Of a DNA stretch of 64,000 bases, positions 33,273 to 41,655 are shown in pieces. Source of the DNA: Rhizobium sp. P40RR-XXII (GTDB lineage Bacteria; Pseudomonadota; Alphaproteobacteria; Rhizobiales; Rhizobiaceae); contig NZ_JABAII010000001.1 of NCBI RefSeq assembly GCF_012641405.1, positions 372,001 through 436,000 on the forward strand, in the 5' to 3' direction. The notes under the pieces are model-generated. The model made no database searches. It saw nothing but the letters and a program-made list of their open reading frames with translations, and was not told the origin of the DNA. Every line of letters begins with the position of its first letter. Position 1 is the first letter of the stretch. The translations under genes and the position numbers were made by a program.

Positions 33273-33731
33273 ATGCAAGCTCGTATGAAGAACCCCGCCC
33301 TCGTTCTGCCCGAAACGCTGCAAGCGCTTCTGGCTGTCAGCAATTCGATCAAGGATCAGGGTCTTTCGGAAAATATCATGGACCTCGTGCATCTGCGCGT
33401 CAGCCAGATCAACGGTTGCAGCGTCTGCACGGATATGGGCTTTCGCAAGCTCCAGAAGGCCGGCGAGACGCTGGAGCGAATCGTCGGCGTCTCCGCCTGG
33501 CGCGAAATGCCTTATTTTTCGGAGGCCGAGCGCGCGGCTCTGGCCCTCGGCGAAGCGGCCACCCGGCTTGCCGACCGGCCGGATGCCGTCAGCGACGAGA
33601 TCTGGAACGACGCAGCAAAGCATTTCGACGAAAAGGCACTGGCGGCGCTGATTGTCGCGATCGCGATCGACAATGTCTGGAACCGGCTGAATGCAACGGT
33701 CCGCCAGCAGGCAGGCGCATCCTGGAACTGA
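33273..33731 (+). CDS. Carboxymuconolactone decarboxylase (AhpD-like) family protein
   Basis: A 152-residue AhpD-fold protein starting at the ATG preceded by AGAGGAAATAG. It has the CxxC pair in INGCSVCTDMGFRK. Most relatives have a His three residues after the second Cys (CxxCxxxH), but the base here is Gly (CSVCTDMG), so peroxidase-type proton relay is doubtful. The gene is divergent from the ECF41 sigma gene, the typical ECF41 neighbourhood. It would be a target gene, although no exact ECF41 promoter is seen on its strand. Confidence 0.85.
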   Translation: MQARMKNPALVLPETLQALLAVSNSIKDQGLSENIMDLVHLRVSQINGCSVCTDMGFRKLQKAGETLERIVGVSAWREMPYFSEAERAALALGEAATRLADRPDAVSDEIWNDAAKHFDEKALAALIVAIAIDNVWNRLNATVRQQAGASWN

Positions 33732-33790
33732 TCGTTCGCAATGAGCGCCACCTTCTTCTCACAGCATGTGGAAGAAGGTGGCCCGCATTT

Positions 33791-34702
33791 TTAAGCCTCG
33801 CCTACTCGCGAGGTCACCAGCAATTTCGCCATCCAATCCACGAAGACACGCACCTTGTTGCTGAGGTGCCGGTTGGGCGGGTAAACGATATGCAGGGGCA
33901 ACGACGGCCGGGTCCAGTCGGAAAGAATGGGAACGAGTTTGCCGCTGGCAAGCGCGTCCCGAGCCATGAAGCTCGGAACTTGCGCAATGCCGAGCCCCAT
34001 CAACGCCGCCTGGAGATAGCTGCGGCTGTCATTCACCGAAAGGATATAGCGCGGGCTGATTTCCAGTGCCTCGTTGCCGTGTTCGAACAGGAACGGAATC
34101 GTACGGCCGGTTTGCGCGCGAAAATAGCTGACCGCATAATGGCTGGTTTCCAGATCCTCCGGCCGTTCCGGGAAGCCATGCTTGTCGATGTAAAGCGGCG
34201 CCGCGCAGGTGACGAGGTGAATTTCACCGACGCGGCGGGCAATCAGCGACTGGTCGCTCGGCATGCCGGCGCGCAGCGCGCAATCGACATTCTCGGCCAG
34301 ATAATCCACCAGACGGTCGCCGACACCGAGATCGATATGGATATCGGGATAACGCTGATGGAAATCGCACAGCGCCGGCATGACGATCTTCTCGGCGAAG
34401 GCGCCGGCCATTTCGACGCGCAGGCGCCCGCTCGGCAGGCTCTGCGAATTGCTGATGCTGCCGTCCAGCTCCTCTATCTCCGAAAGGAGCTGAACCGCGC
34501 GTTCGTAATAGAGCGCACCGTCCGTCGTCACCATGACGCGCCGGGTCGTACGGTTGAGGAGCTTGGCATGCAGATGCGCCTCAAGCGACTGGATGAGCGT
34601 CGTCACCGTCGCCTTCGGCATGGAAAGGGCGGCTGCGGCGCGGGTGAAATTACCCGTTTCCACCACACGCGCGAATGCCCGCATTGCTGATAACTGATCC
34701 AT
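33791..34702 (-). CDS. LysR family transcriptional regulator
   Basis: LysR regulator of 303 residues. The HTH is AFARVVETGNFTRAAAALSM-PKATVTTLIQSLEAHLHAKLL, and the effector domain begins near residue 90. The chosen ATG at 34702 (MDQLSAMRAFARV) gives the classical start; the longer frame is upstream DNA. It is divergent from the alpha/beta hydrolase and RND efflux genes, with 232 bp between the starts, and probably controls them. Confidence 0.9.
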   Translation of the reverse strand: MDQLSAMRAFARVVETGNFTRAAAALSMPKATVTTLIQSLEAHLHAKLLNRTTRRVMVTTDGALYYERAVQLLSEIEELDGSISNSQSLPSGRLRVEMAGAFAEKIVMPALCDFHQRYPDIHIDLGVGDRLVDYLAENVDCALRAGMPSDQSLIARRVGEIHLVTCAAPLYIDKHGFPERPEDLETSHYAVSYFRAQTGRTIPFLFEHGNEALEISPRYILSVNDSRSYLQAALMGLGIAQVPSFMARDALASGKLVPILSDWTRPSLPLHIVYPPNRHLSNKVRVFVDWMAKLLVTSRVGEA

Positions 34703-34934
34703 TCTATGATGTCCCTGCACCGTAAAGAAAAGGTGCCGATTGTTTGTAATCGTGAACAGTCTGATCGAATATAAGCTACTTATTCTCGAAGCGGAATAAC
34801 AATATGTTTTTCTCGTGATTGTTGCAATGCGGCATGGGGGCGCCAAAGACCGCATTCGAGAATATGATTGCAAAGCGTGGCAGACCGCTTCTGAATTGGA
34901 TCATATTCGCTCGAACAGACAAGGATTTGGGTCG

Positions 34935-35747
34935 ATGAGTGCGCCGTGGAAAGATGTTGTGCTGGAAAACGTGCCTACGGGGCCCGTGGAAGCCCGGATC
35001 TACAACGGCGAAGGTTTGAAGAAGGCGGCACCTCTCGTGCTTTATCTGCACGGCGGCGCTTTCCTCGACACCGATCACGCGACTGACAGGCCGGTGGCGG
35101 CAAGTCTGGCAGAGGCTGGTGCCATCGTGGTTGCCGCGGATTATACGAGCGGCAATCAGAATGCTTTTCCGAAGGTGCTCGAATGCGCCTACGGAATTCT
35201 CGCCTACCTCGGCAACAAGCGGAACATGCTTGCGCTGGGTGGAGCGAAAAAATCGCTGCTGTTTGTCGCCGGAGAGGAATCGGGTGGCAATGTTGCGGCG
35301 GGTGTCGCTTTAAAGGCGCGCGATCAGATGCCCGGTTCGCTGGACGGACAGGTGCTGATTTCGCCTTTGCTTGATCCCTTCATGGGATCGAAATCTTTCC
35401 TCCAGGCGGAGGAAAGCGGCATGCGCGAGCGCTGGACGGACGGCTGGAACCGATACCTGGGCTTTCTGGGCGGTGTCTGCCACCCTTATGCAGCGCCTCG
35501 ATACTGTTCGCGGCTTTCGGGCCTCGCGCCGGCATTGGTGCTCACGGCCGAGGACGACCCGCTCCGCGACGAGAGCATGGAATACGGCAGTCGGCTGAAA
35601 GCGGCTGGCGTCCGTGTTCGCCAGCAAGTCCTTCCCGCCGGGACAGGCTGGCCCACCCTCTATGGCGGGCAGTCGAAAGACAGGCCTTCGTGGCGACAGG
35701 ATATCTGTTGCTGTTTCAAGGGTTTTGTCGAAGACGTGCAGGCTTGA
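34935..35747 (+). CDS. Alpha/beta hydrolase fold protein with degenerate catalytic triad
   Basis: A 270-residue hydrolase of the HSL/acetyl-hydrolase type. The oxyanion motif LHGGAF is intact, and a DPLRDESMEYG block aligns with the usual Asp region. The nucleophile motif is GEESGGN instead of GDSAGGN, so the expected Ser position is Glu and a Ser falls one residue later. The usual C-terminal His region reads LPAGTGWPTLYGG with no His. Activity as a normal esterase is therefore doubtful. It precedes the RND efflux genes by 169 bp. Confidence 0.78.
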   Translation: MSAPWKDVVLENVPTGPVEARIYNGEGLKKAAPLVLYLHGGAFLDTDHATDRPVAASLAEAGAIVVAADYTSGNQNAFPKVLECAYGILAYLGNKRNMLALGGAKKSLLFVAGEESGGNVAAGVALKARDQMPGSLDGQVLISPLLDPFMGSKSFLQAEESGMRERWTDGWNRYLGFLGGVCHPYAAPRYCSRLSGLAPALVLTAEDDPLRDESMEYGSRLKAAGVRVRQQVLPAGTGWPTLYGGQSKDRPSWRQDICCCFKGFVEDVQA

Positions 35748-35877
35748 TCGACTAGGCTATCCCGTCCGCGAGAGACAAGCGCGAACTGGATGAGGCGTCG
35801 AAGGCACGACCGAAGCGGTGGTCGCGCGAATGCGCGGCGCTTCGGCCCCTGATTTTATTGAGACGATAGGAATTTTC

Positions 35878-35901
35878 GGTCCCGTGTCCCAAGACGGGAC
35901 C
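35878..35901 (+). promoter_or_regulatory. Hairpin abutting the MFP ribosome-binding site
   Basis: GGTCCCGT (35878-35885) pairs exactly with ACGGGACC (35894-35901) around an 8-base loop, and the AAAGGAGAG Shine-Dalgarno sequence starts right after it. The hairpin could influence translation of the RND adaptor gene; no sensor sequence is apparent. Confidence 0.45.
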
Positions 35902-35916
35902 AAAGGAGAGACCAAC

Positions 35917-37104
35917 ATGAAGTCCAACCGTAAGAGCTGGGCCCTGTGGGGCGCCGGCGTGGGTGTTGCTGCGGCTGTTGCAGGCGCGGCTTTCTATCTG
36001 GAGCTGCCGCGCGGCGCTCAGGCAACGGAGGCGGCCAGCAAGGCGGCACCGCCGGCGGTCCCCGTCACGGTTGCCGCTGTCGAGCCGCGCGACGTCACCT
36101 CCTGGCAGGAATTTTCCGGCCGGCTCGAAGCCATCGACCGGGTCGAAATCCGGCCGCGTGTCGCCGGCGCAATTCAGTCTATGCATTTCCGTGAAGGCAC
36201 TTTGGTCAAGCAGGGCGACCTGCTGGTGACGATCGATCCCGCACCCTATGAGGCGGCCGTCGCCCAGGCTCAGGCCCAGGTCGGAGCAGCAAAAGCCAAG
36301 CTCGATCTCGCCAAGGTCGAAGTCGGCCGTGGGCAGAAGCTCTTCGACAACAAGACCATTTCGCAGAGCGACATGGACACGCGCACAAGCAATTATGCCG
36401 AGGCCGAGGCCAATCTGAAGGCGGCGCAAGCGGCCTTGCAGACAGCGCAATTGAACCTCGACTATACGCAAGTCCGCGCTCCGATCGCCGGCCGCGTCGG
36501 CAAGATCGCCGTCACAGTCGGCAATCTCGTGGCCGCCGGCTCTTCTTCGCCGGCATTGACGACGCTTGTTTCGGTCGATCCGATCTATGCAAGCTTCAAT
36601 GCGAACGAGCAGACGGTCACCAGGGCGCTGTCCGAGCTGTCCACCAGCAATGGTGTGGCTCCGCCGGTGGAGCAGATCCCGGTTCAGATCGGGACGGCGA
36701 GCGACAACGGCACGCCGATCACGGGCAAGTTGCAGTTGATCGACAATGAAGTCGATGCGGCGAGCGGCACCGTCAGCGTTCGCGCCGTATTCGACAATCC
36801 GGGCGGCCGTCTTATCCCAGGTCAGTTCGTGCGGGTCCGCATGGGCCAGCCGAAGGCCGAGACGAAGCTGCTCATCAGCGAGCGTGCGATCGGCACCGAC
36901 CAGGACAAGAAGTTCGTCTTCGTAGTCGGGGCGGACAACAAGGTCGAATATCGTCCGATCAACCTTGGTGACAGCTCCGACGGCATGCGCATCGTCACTT
37001 CGGGCTTGAATGCCGGTGACCGGATCATCGTCAACGGCCTGCAGCGGGTTCGCCCCGGCGCCGTGGTCGATCCGAAGCTGGAAGAGAAGGTCGCCGCCAA
37101 GTAA
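35917..37104 (+). CDS. RND efflux periplasmic adaptor (membrane-fusion) protein
   Basis: Adaptor of 395 residues. The N-terminal membrane anchor (LWGAGVGVAAAVAGAAFYLE) is followed by the lipoyl halves (RVEIRPRVAGAIQSMHFREG and TQVRAPIAGRVGKIAVTVGN) around a coiled coil rich in Ala, and then the beta-barrel and membrane-proximal domains. It couples the inner-membrane RND pump to an outer-membrane channel. The ATG at 35917 follows AAAGGAGAG; the longer frame covers the leader hairpin. It precedes the permease by 128 bp. No outer-membrane channel gene lies nearby. Confidence 0.92.
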   Translation: MKSNRKSWALWGAGVGVAAAVAGAAFYLELPRGAQATEAASKAAPPAVPVTVAAVEPRDVTSWQEFSGRLEAIDRVEIRPRVAGAIQSMHFREGTLVKQGDLLVTIDPAPYEAAVAQAQAQVGAAKAKLDLAKVEVGRGQKLFDNKTISQSDMDTRTSNYAEAEANLKAAQAALQTAQLNLDYTQVRAPIAGRVGKIAVTVGNLVAAGSSSPALTTLVSVDPIYASFNANEQTVTRALSELSTSNGVAPPVEQIPVQIGTASDNGTPITGKLQLIDNEVDAASGTVSVRAVFDNPGGRLIPGQFVRVRMGQPKAETKLLISERAIGTDQDKKFVFVVGADNKVEYRPINLGDSSDGMRIVTSGLNAGDRIIVNGLQRVRPGAVVDPKLEEKVAAK

Positions 37105-37232
37105 TTATCCGGCCGGGAGGCTTAGCTTTCCGGCCGCCATTCCAAGTCTCGATTTTGCAATGCTCGTGGCGCCTCTTGGGCCGCGGGCCTGGGCCTCGTG
37201 TCCCTTGATTCACTCGTGGAGAGGGTTCTGCC

Positions 37233-40200
37233 ATGAACATCTCAAGATTTTTCGTCGACCGTCCGGTGTTCGCCGGCGTGCTATCGATCCTCATCGTGGT
37301 TGCCGGCCTGATCGGTCTCAAGCTGCTGCCGATCTCCGAATATCCGGAAGTCGTGCCGCCGTCGATCGTCGTCACCGCGCAATATCCGGGCGCCAACCCG
37401 AAGGTCATTGCCGAAACGGTGGCAACGCCGATCGAGGAGCAGATCAACGGCGTCGAAGGCATGCTCTACATGAGCAGCCAGGCGACGTCTGACGGTCTGC
37501 TCACGCTGACGGTCACCTTCAAGCTCGGCACCGACCCGGACAAGGCGCAGCAGCTCGTGCAGAACCGCGTCTCGCAGGCAGAGCCCCGCCTGCCGCAGAA
37601 CGTGCGCGATCTCGGTATCACCACGGTCAAAAGCTCGCCCGACCTGATGATGGTGGTCAACCTCATCTCGCCGGACAATCGCTACGACATCACCTATCTG
37701 CGCAACTACGCCACCCTGAACATCAAGGACCGGCTCGCCCGTATCGACGGTGTCGGCCAGGTTCGCGTGTTCGGATCGGGCGATTATTCCATGCGCGTCT
37801 GGGTCGATCCGCAGAAGGCGGCCGAACGTGGTCTCGCCGCAAGCGACATCGCCAATGCCATTCGCGCGCAGAACATCCAGGCGGCCGCCGGCATCATCGG
37901 CCAGTCGCCGAGCGTTCCCGGCATCGACGTCCAGCTGAACGTCAATGCTCAGGGCCGCCTGACGACGCCGGAGGAATTCGGCAACATCATCGTCAAGAGC
38001 GGCACCAACGGCGAGATCACGCGCTTGCGCGATGTCGCCCGCATCGAACTCGGCGCGGCCGATTATTCGCTGCGTTCGCTGCTCGACGGCAAGCCGGCAG
38101 TCGCTGTTCCGGTCTTCCAGTCGCCGGGCTCCAACGCGATCACCATCTCGGACAACGTCGTCAAGACCATGAACGAGCTGCAGACCGCTATGCCCGATGG
38201 CGTGAAGTATGAGATCGTCTACGACACCACGCAATTCGTGCGCGCGTCGATCGATAAGGTCGTGCACACGCTCCTCGAAGCCATCGTGCTCGTCGTCATT
38301 GTCGTCATCCTGTTCCTGCAGACATGGCGCGCCTCGATCATCCCGCTGATCGCGGTTCCGGTCTCGATCATCGGTACCTTCGCTGTCATGTATGTCTGCG
38401 GCTTCTCGATCAACGCGCTCAGCCTCTTCGGCCTGGTGCTGGCGATCGGTATCGTCGTGGACGACGCCATCGTGGTCGTCGAGAACGTCGAGCGCAACAT
38501 CGAGAACGGCCTCAGCCCGCGTGACGCGACCTATCGCGCCATGAAGGAGGTCTCCGGCCCGATCATCGCGATCGCGCTGGTGCTGGTCGCCGTCTTCGTG
38601 CCGCTGGCCTTCATCTCCGGCCTGTCGGGCCAGTTCTATCGCCAGTTCGCGCTGACGATCGCGATCTCGACCGTCATTTCCGCCTTCAACTCGTTGACCT
38701 TGTCTCCGGCCCTGGCGGCGATGCTGTTGAAGGATCACCATGCGCCGAAGGATCTGCTGACGCGCGTGATGGATGTGGCGTTCGGCTGGTTCTTCCGCGG
38801 CTTCAACAAGGTCTTCCATCGCGGCTCGTCTGCATACGGCAAGGGCGTCGGCGGCATCCTGTCGGTGAAGAGCCTGGTCATGGTCGTCTACCTCGCCTTG
38901 ATCGGCGCGACCTACTACCTGTTCCAGGCCGTCCCCGGCGGTTTCGTGCCGCAGCAGGACAAGCAGTATCTGATCGGCTTTGCCCAGCTGCCTGATGGTG
39001 CAACCCTCGACCGCACAGATGACGTCATCCAGCGGATGAGCAAGATCGCGCTGGAACAGCCTGGCGTCGAACATGCGATCGCCTTCCCGGGCCTGTCGAT
39101 CAACGGCTTCACCAACTCCTCCAACGCCGGTATCGTCTTCGTGACGCTGAAGGCATTCGAGGAGCGCACGACGCCCAATCTGTCGGGTGGGGCGATCGCC
39201 ATGCAGCTGAACCAGAAGTTCGGCGCGATCCAGGATGCCTTCATCGCCATGTTCCCGCCGCCGCCCGTCCAGGGTCTCGGCACGACCGGCGGCTTCAAGC
39301 TGCAGATCGAGGACCGTGCCGGTCTCGGTTACCAGGCGCTCGACGAGGCCAACAAGGCGTTCCTCGCCAAGGCCTACCAGACGCCGGAGCTCTCGGGCAT
39401 CTTCTCGAGCTATCAGATCAACGTGCCGCAGCTTTTTGCCGATCTCGATCGCGCCAAGGCCGAACAGCTCGGCGTCTCGGTGACCGATGTCTTCGATACG
39501 CTGCAGATCTATCTGGGTTCGCTCTACGTCAACGACTTCAACGCATTCGGCCGTACCTACAGCGTGCGTGTGCAGGCGGACGCCCAATTCCGCTCGCATG
39601 CAAGCGATATCGGCCAGTTGAAGGTTCGCTCGGCGTCGGGCCAGATGATCCCGCTGTCGGCATTGCTGAAGGTCGAGGCGAGCACCGGGCCGGAACGGAC
39701 GACACGCTATAACGGCTTCCTTGCCGCCGATATCAACGGCGGTCCGGCCCAGGGCTTCTCGTCCGGCCAGGCACAGGCCGCCGTCGAGCGGATCGCCAGC
39801 GAGACGCTGCCTCCGGGCATCGGCTTCGAATGGACGGATCTGACCTATCAGCAGATCCTGGCCGGCAGCTCGGGCGTCATCATCTTCCCGCTCGCCCTGC
39901 TGCTCGTCTATCTCGTGCTGGCCGCCCAGTATGAGAGCGTGAGCCTGCCGCTTGCGATCGTCATGATCGTGCCGATGGGTGTGCTGGCCGCCTTGACGGG
40001 CGTCTGGCTGACGGGTGGCGACAACAACATCTTCACGCAGATCGGCTTGATGGTGTTGGTGGGCTTGTCGGCGAAGAACGCGATCCTGATCGTGGAATTC
40101 GCCCGCGAGCTGGAGTTCGACGGCCGCAAGCCGGTCCAGGCCGCGATCGAGGCCAGCCGCCTGCGCCTGCGCCCGATCCTCATGACCTCCATGGCTTTCA

Positions 40201-40430
40201 TCATGGGTGTCGTGCCATTGGTCACCTCGACCGGCGCGGGTGCCGAGATGCGCGCCGCCATGGGTGTCGCGGTGTTTGCCGGCATGATCGGCGTCACCTT
40301 CTTCGGCATCTTCATGACGCCGGTCTTCTACGTGCTGATCCGCAGCGTGACGGGCAATCGTCCGCTGAAGCAGCATCCTCACAACGACAACGACCAGTCG
40401 GCGCACATACTCCCGATCGCCGCCGAATAG
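37233..40430 (+). CDS. RND efflux permease (HAE1/AcrB family)
   Basis: A 1065-residue proton-driven pump in the inner membrane, typical of AcrB/MexB/MexF. Twelve membrane spans are implied, with the N-terminal FFVDRPVFAGVLSILIVVAG, the proton-relay span GIVVDDAIVVVENVERN carrying paired Asp residues, and the repeated FGIFMTPVFYV near the end. It expels lipophilic drugs or plant phenolics together with the upstream adaptor. A strong terminator follows 42 bp after the stop. Confidence 0.93.
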   Translation: MNISRFFVDRPVFAGVLSILIVVAGLIGLKLLPISEYPEVVPPSIVVTAQYPGANPKVIAETVATPIEEQINGVEGMLYMSSQATSDGLLTLTVTFKLGTDPDKAQQLVQNRVSQAEPRLPQNVRDLGITTVKSSPDLMMVVNLISPDNRYDITYLRNYATLNIKDRLARIDGVGQVRVFGSGDYSMRVWVDPQKAAERGLAASDIANAIRAQNIQAAAGIIGQSPSVPGIDVQLNVNAQGRLTTPEEFGNIIVKSGTNGEITRLRDVARIELGAADYSLRSLLDGKPAVAVPVFQSPGSNAITISDNVVKTMNELQTAMPDGVKYEIVYDTTQFVRASIDKVVHTLLEAIVLVVIVVILFLQTWRASIIPLIAVPVSIIGTFAVMYVCGFSINALSLFGLVLAIGIVVDDAIVVVENVERNIENGLSPRDATYRAMKEVSGPIIAIALVLVAVFVPLAFISGLSGQFYRQFALTIAISTVISAFNSLTLSPALAAMLLKDHHAPKDLLTRVMDVAFGWFFRGFNKVFHRGSSAYGKGVGGILSVKSLVMVVYLALIGATYYLFQAVPGGFVPQQDKQYLIGFAQLPDGATLDRTDDVIQRMSKIALEQPGVEHAIAFPGLSINGFTNSSNAGIVFVTLKAFEERTTPNLSGGAIAMQLNQKFGAIQDAFIAMFPPPPVQGLGTTGGFKLQIEDRAGLGYQALDEANKAFLAKAYQTPELSGIFSSYQINVPQLFADLDRAKAEQLGVSVTDVFDTLQIYLGSLYVNDFNAFGRTYSVRVQADAQFRSHASDIGQLKVRSASGQMIPLSALLKVEASTGPERTTRYNGFLAADINGGPAQGFSSGQAQAAVERIASETLPPGIGFEWTDLTYQQILAGSSGVIIFPLALLLVYLVLAAQYESVSLPLAIVMIVPMGVLAALTGVWLTGGDNNIFTQIGLMVLVGLSAKNAILIVEFARELEFDGRKPVQAAIEASRLRLRPILMTSMAFIMGVVPLVTSTGAGAEMRAAMGVAVFAGMIGVTFFGIFMTPVFYVLIRSVTGNRPLKQHPHNDNDQSAHILPIAAE

Positions 40431-40472
40431 AGGGCCGTGCCGAGCGGTACTCCAGTGCTCGACATGCCACGG

Positions 40473-40498
40473 GCGGGACCGAAAGGTCCCGCTTTTTT
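40473..40498 (+). terminator. Rho-independent terminator after RND permease
   Basis: GCGGGACC (40473-40480), loop GAAA and GGTCCCGC (40485-40492) form a perfect 8-bp G/C stem, followed by six T. It lies downstream of the RND permease on the plus strand. Confidence 0.9.
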
Positions 40499-40763
40499 CA
40501 TGCATTAATATTTTCGTTTTAGCTAATTTACCCTTCTTTCGAAGAATTTGCCGCATGACCGCCGATTTCCTTTGCATGCTGGCACCAGAGGTTTATCAAG
40601 CTCTTGGATGAGTTGATTGACGTACGTCGGGCGTGAGGAGTCGCCTGCGTCTCTTGGGGGCTTGAGGGCGAGAATGGGCGGAAGATCGTCGCCGAATCCA
40701 TCGGCATGACGAAGGGCGCTCCGCTATCCGGTATCCGATGCGTTCCAATTCGGAGGATATTTC
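40499..40763. other. Intergenic region before the sugar-acid genes
   Basis: About 265 bp (333 bp counted from the RND stop). An AT-rich stretch around 40499-40545 could hold a promoter for the following two genes. No palindrome or gene was found. Confidence 0.3.
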
Positions 40764-41648
40764 ATGCAGGGCAGAAAGATCGCGTTTCTTGGTACGGGAT
40801 TGATGGGCGCGCCGATGGCGCGGCGGCTGCTCGCCACCGGTTTCGCGGTGACCGTCTGGAATCGCGACCGCAGCAAGGCGGAGCCTTTGGCTGCCGATGG
40901 CGCGACTGTCGCGGATACGGCGGTCGAGGCGGCGCGGGGAGTATCCGTTCTTTTCACCATGCTGACCAACGGCGGTGCCGTCGGCGAGGTCCTGTTCGGC
41001 AGCGGTGTGGCCGAAGTGCTGGAAGCCGGTGCGATCGTGATCGACCATAGCTCCATATCGCCCGCGGTTGGCCGCGAACATGCGGGCAAGCTTGCCGAGC
41101 GCGGCATTCGGCATATCGATGCTCCGGTCTCCGGCGGCGTCGTGGGTGCCGAGGCCGGAACGCTTGCAATCATGGCCGGCGGTGATGCCGACGTGATAGA
41201 CAGCGTTCGCGATATCATGGCGCCTCTCGGACGCGTGACCCGCGTCGGCCCCAGCGGTACGGGCCAGCTCGCAAAGCTCGGCAACCAGCAGATCGTTGCC
41301 GTCACCATCGGCGCCGTCGCGGAGGCGATGCTCCTTGTCGAGGCCGGCGGCGGTTCGCGCGAGGCATTCCGTGCCGCCATCCGCGGCGGTTTCGCTGAAA
41401 GCCGCATCCTGGAACTGCATGGTCAGCGCATGATCGAGCGCAATTTCGAGCCGGGCGGAACCGCTCGCAATCAGCTGAAGGATCTCGATACCGTTCTGGC
41501 GACGGCGGAGGGTCTCGCCCTTCATCTCCCCTTGACGGAAGCTGTGAGAGCCGAATTTGCCGAATTCGTCGAGAATGGCGGCGGCGAGCAGGATCACAGC
41601 GGTTTGCTGCAGCATCTGGAAGACAAGAATGCCCGAGGAAAGGCTTGA
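40764..41648 (+). CDS. NAD(P)-dependent beta-hydroxyacid dehydrogenase (3-hydroxyisobutyrate dehydrogenase family)
   Basis: Oxidoreductase of 294 residues. The Rossmann motif is IAFLGTGLMGAPMARRLLAT. The substrate-binding DAPVSGGVVGAEAGTLAIM and the active-site Lys of GQLAKLGNQQIVA are as in tartronate-semialdehyde reductases and 3-hydroxyisobutyrate dehydrogenases. The ATG has CGGAGG in front. It is followed 7 bp later by a xylonate-type dehydratase, so the pair probably serves a sugar-acid catabolic route. Confidence 0.87.
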   Translation: MQGRKIAFLGTGLMGAPMARRLLATGFAVTVWNRDRSKAEPLAADGATVADTAVEAARGVSVLFTMLTNGGAVGEVLFGSGVAEVLEAGAIVIDHSSISPAVGREHAGKLAERGIRHIDAPVSGGVVGAEAGTLAIMAGGDADVIDSVRDIMAPLGRVTRVGPSGTGQLAKLGNQQIVAVTIGAVAEAMLLVEAGGGSREAFRAAIRGGFAESRILELHGQRMIERNFEPGGTARNQLKDLDTVLATAEGLALHLPLTEAVRAEFAEFVENGGGEQDHSGLLQHLEDKNARGKA

Positions 41649-41655
41649 GGAAGAG

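Noticed and set aside
37281..40577. A 1098-residue open frame on the minus strand opposite the RND permease
   Set aside because: It is an antisense shadow of a high-GC gene. The plus-strand frame has clear RND motifs, while the minus-strand product has no recognisable domain and no ribosome-binding site.
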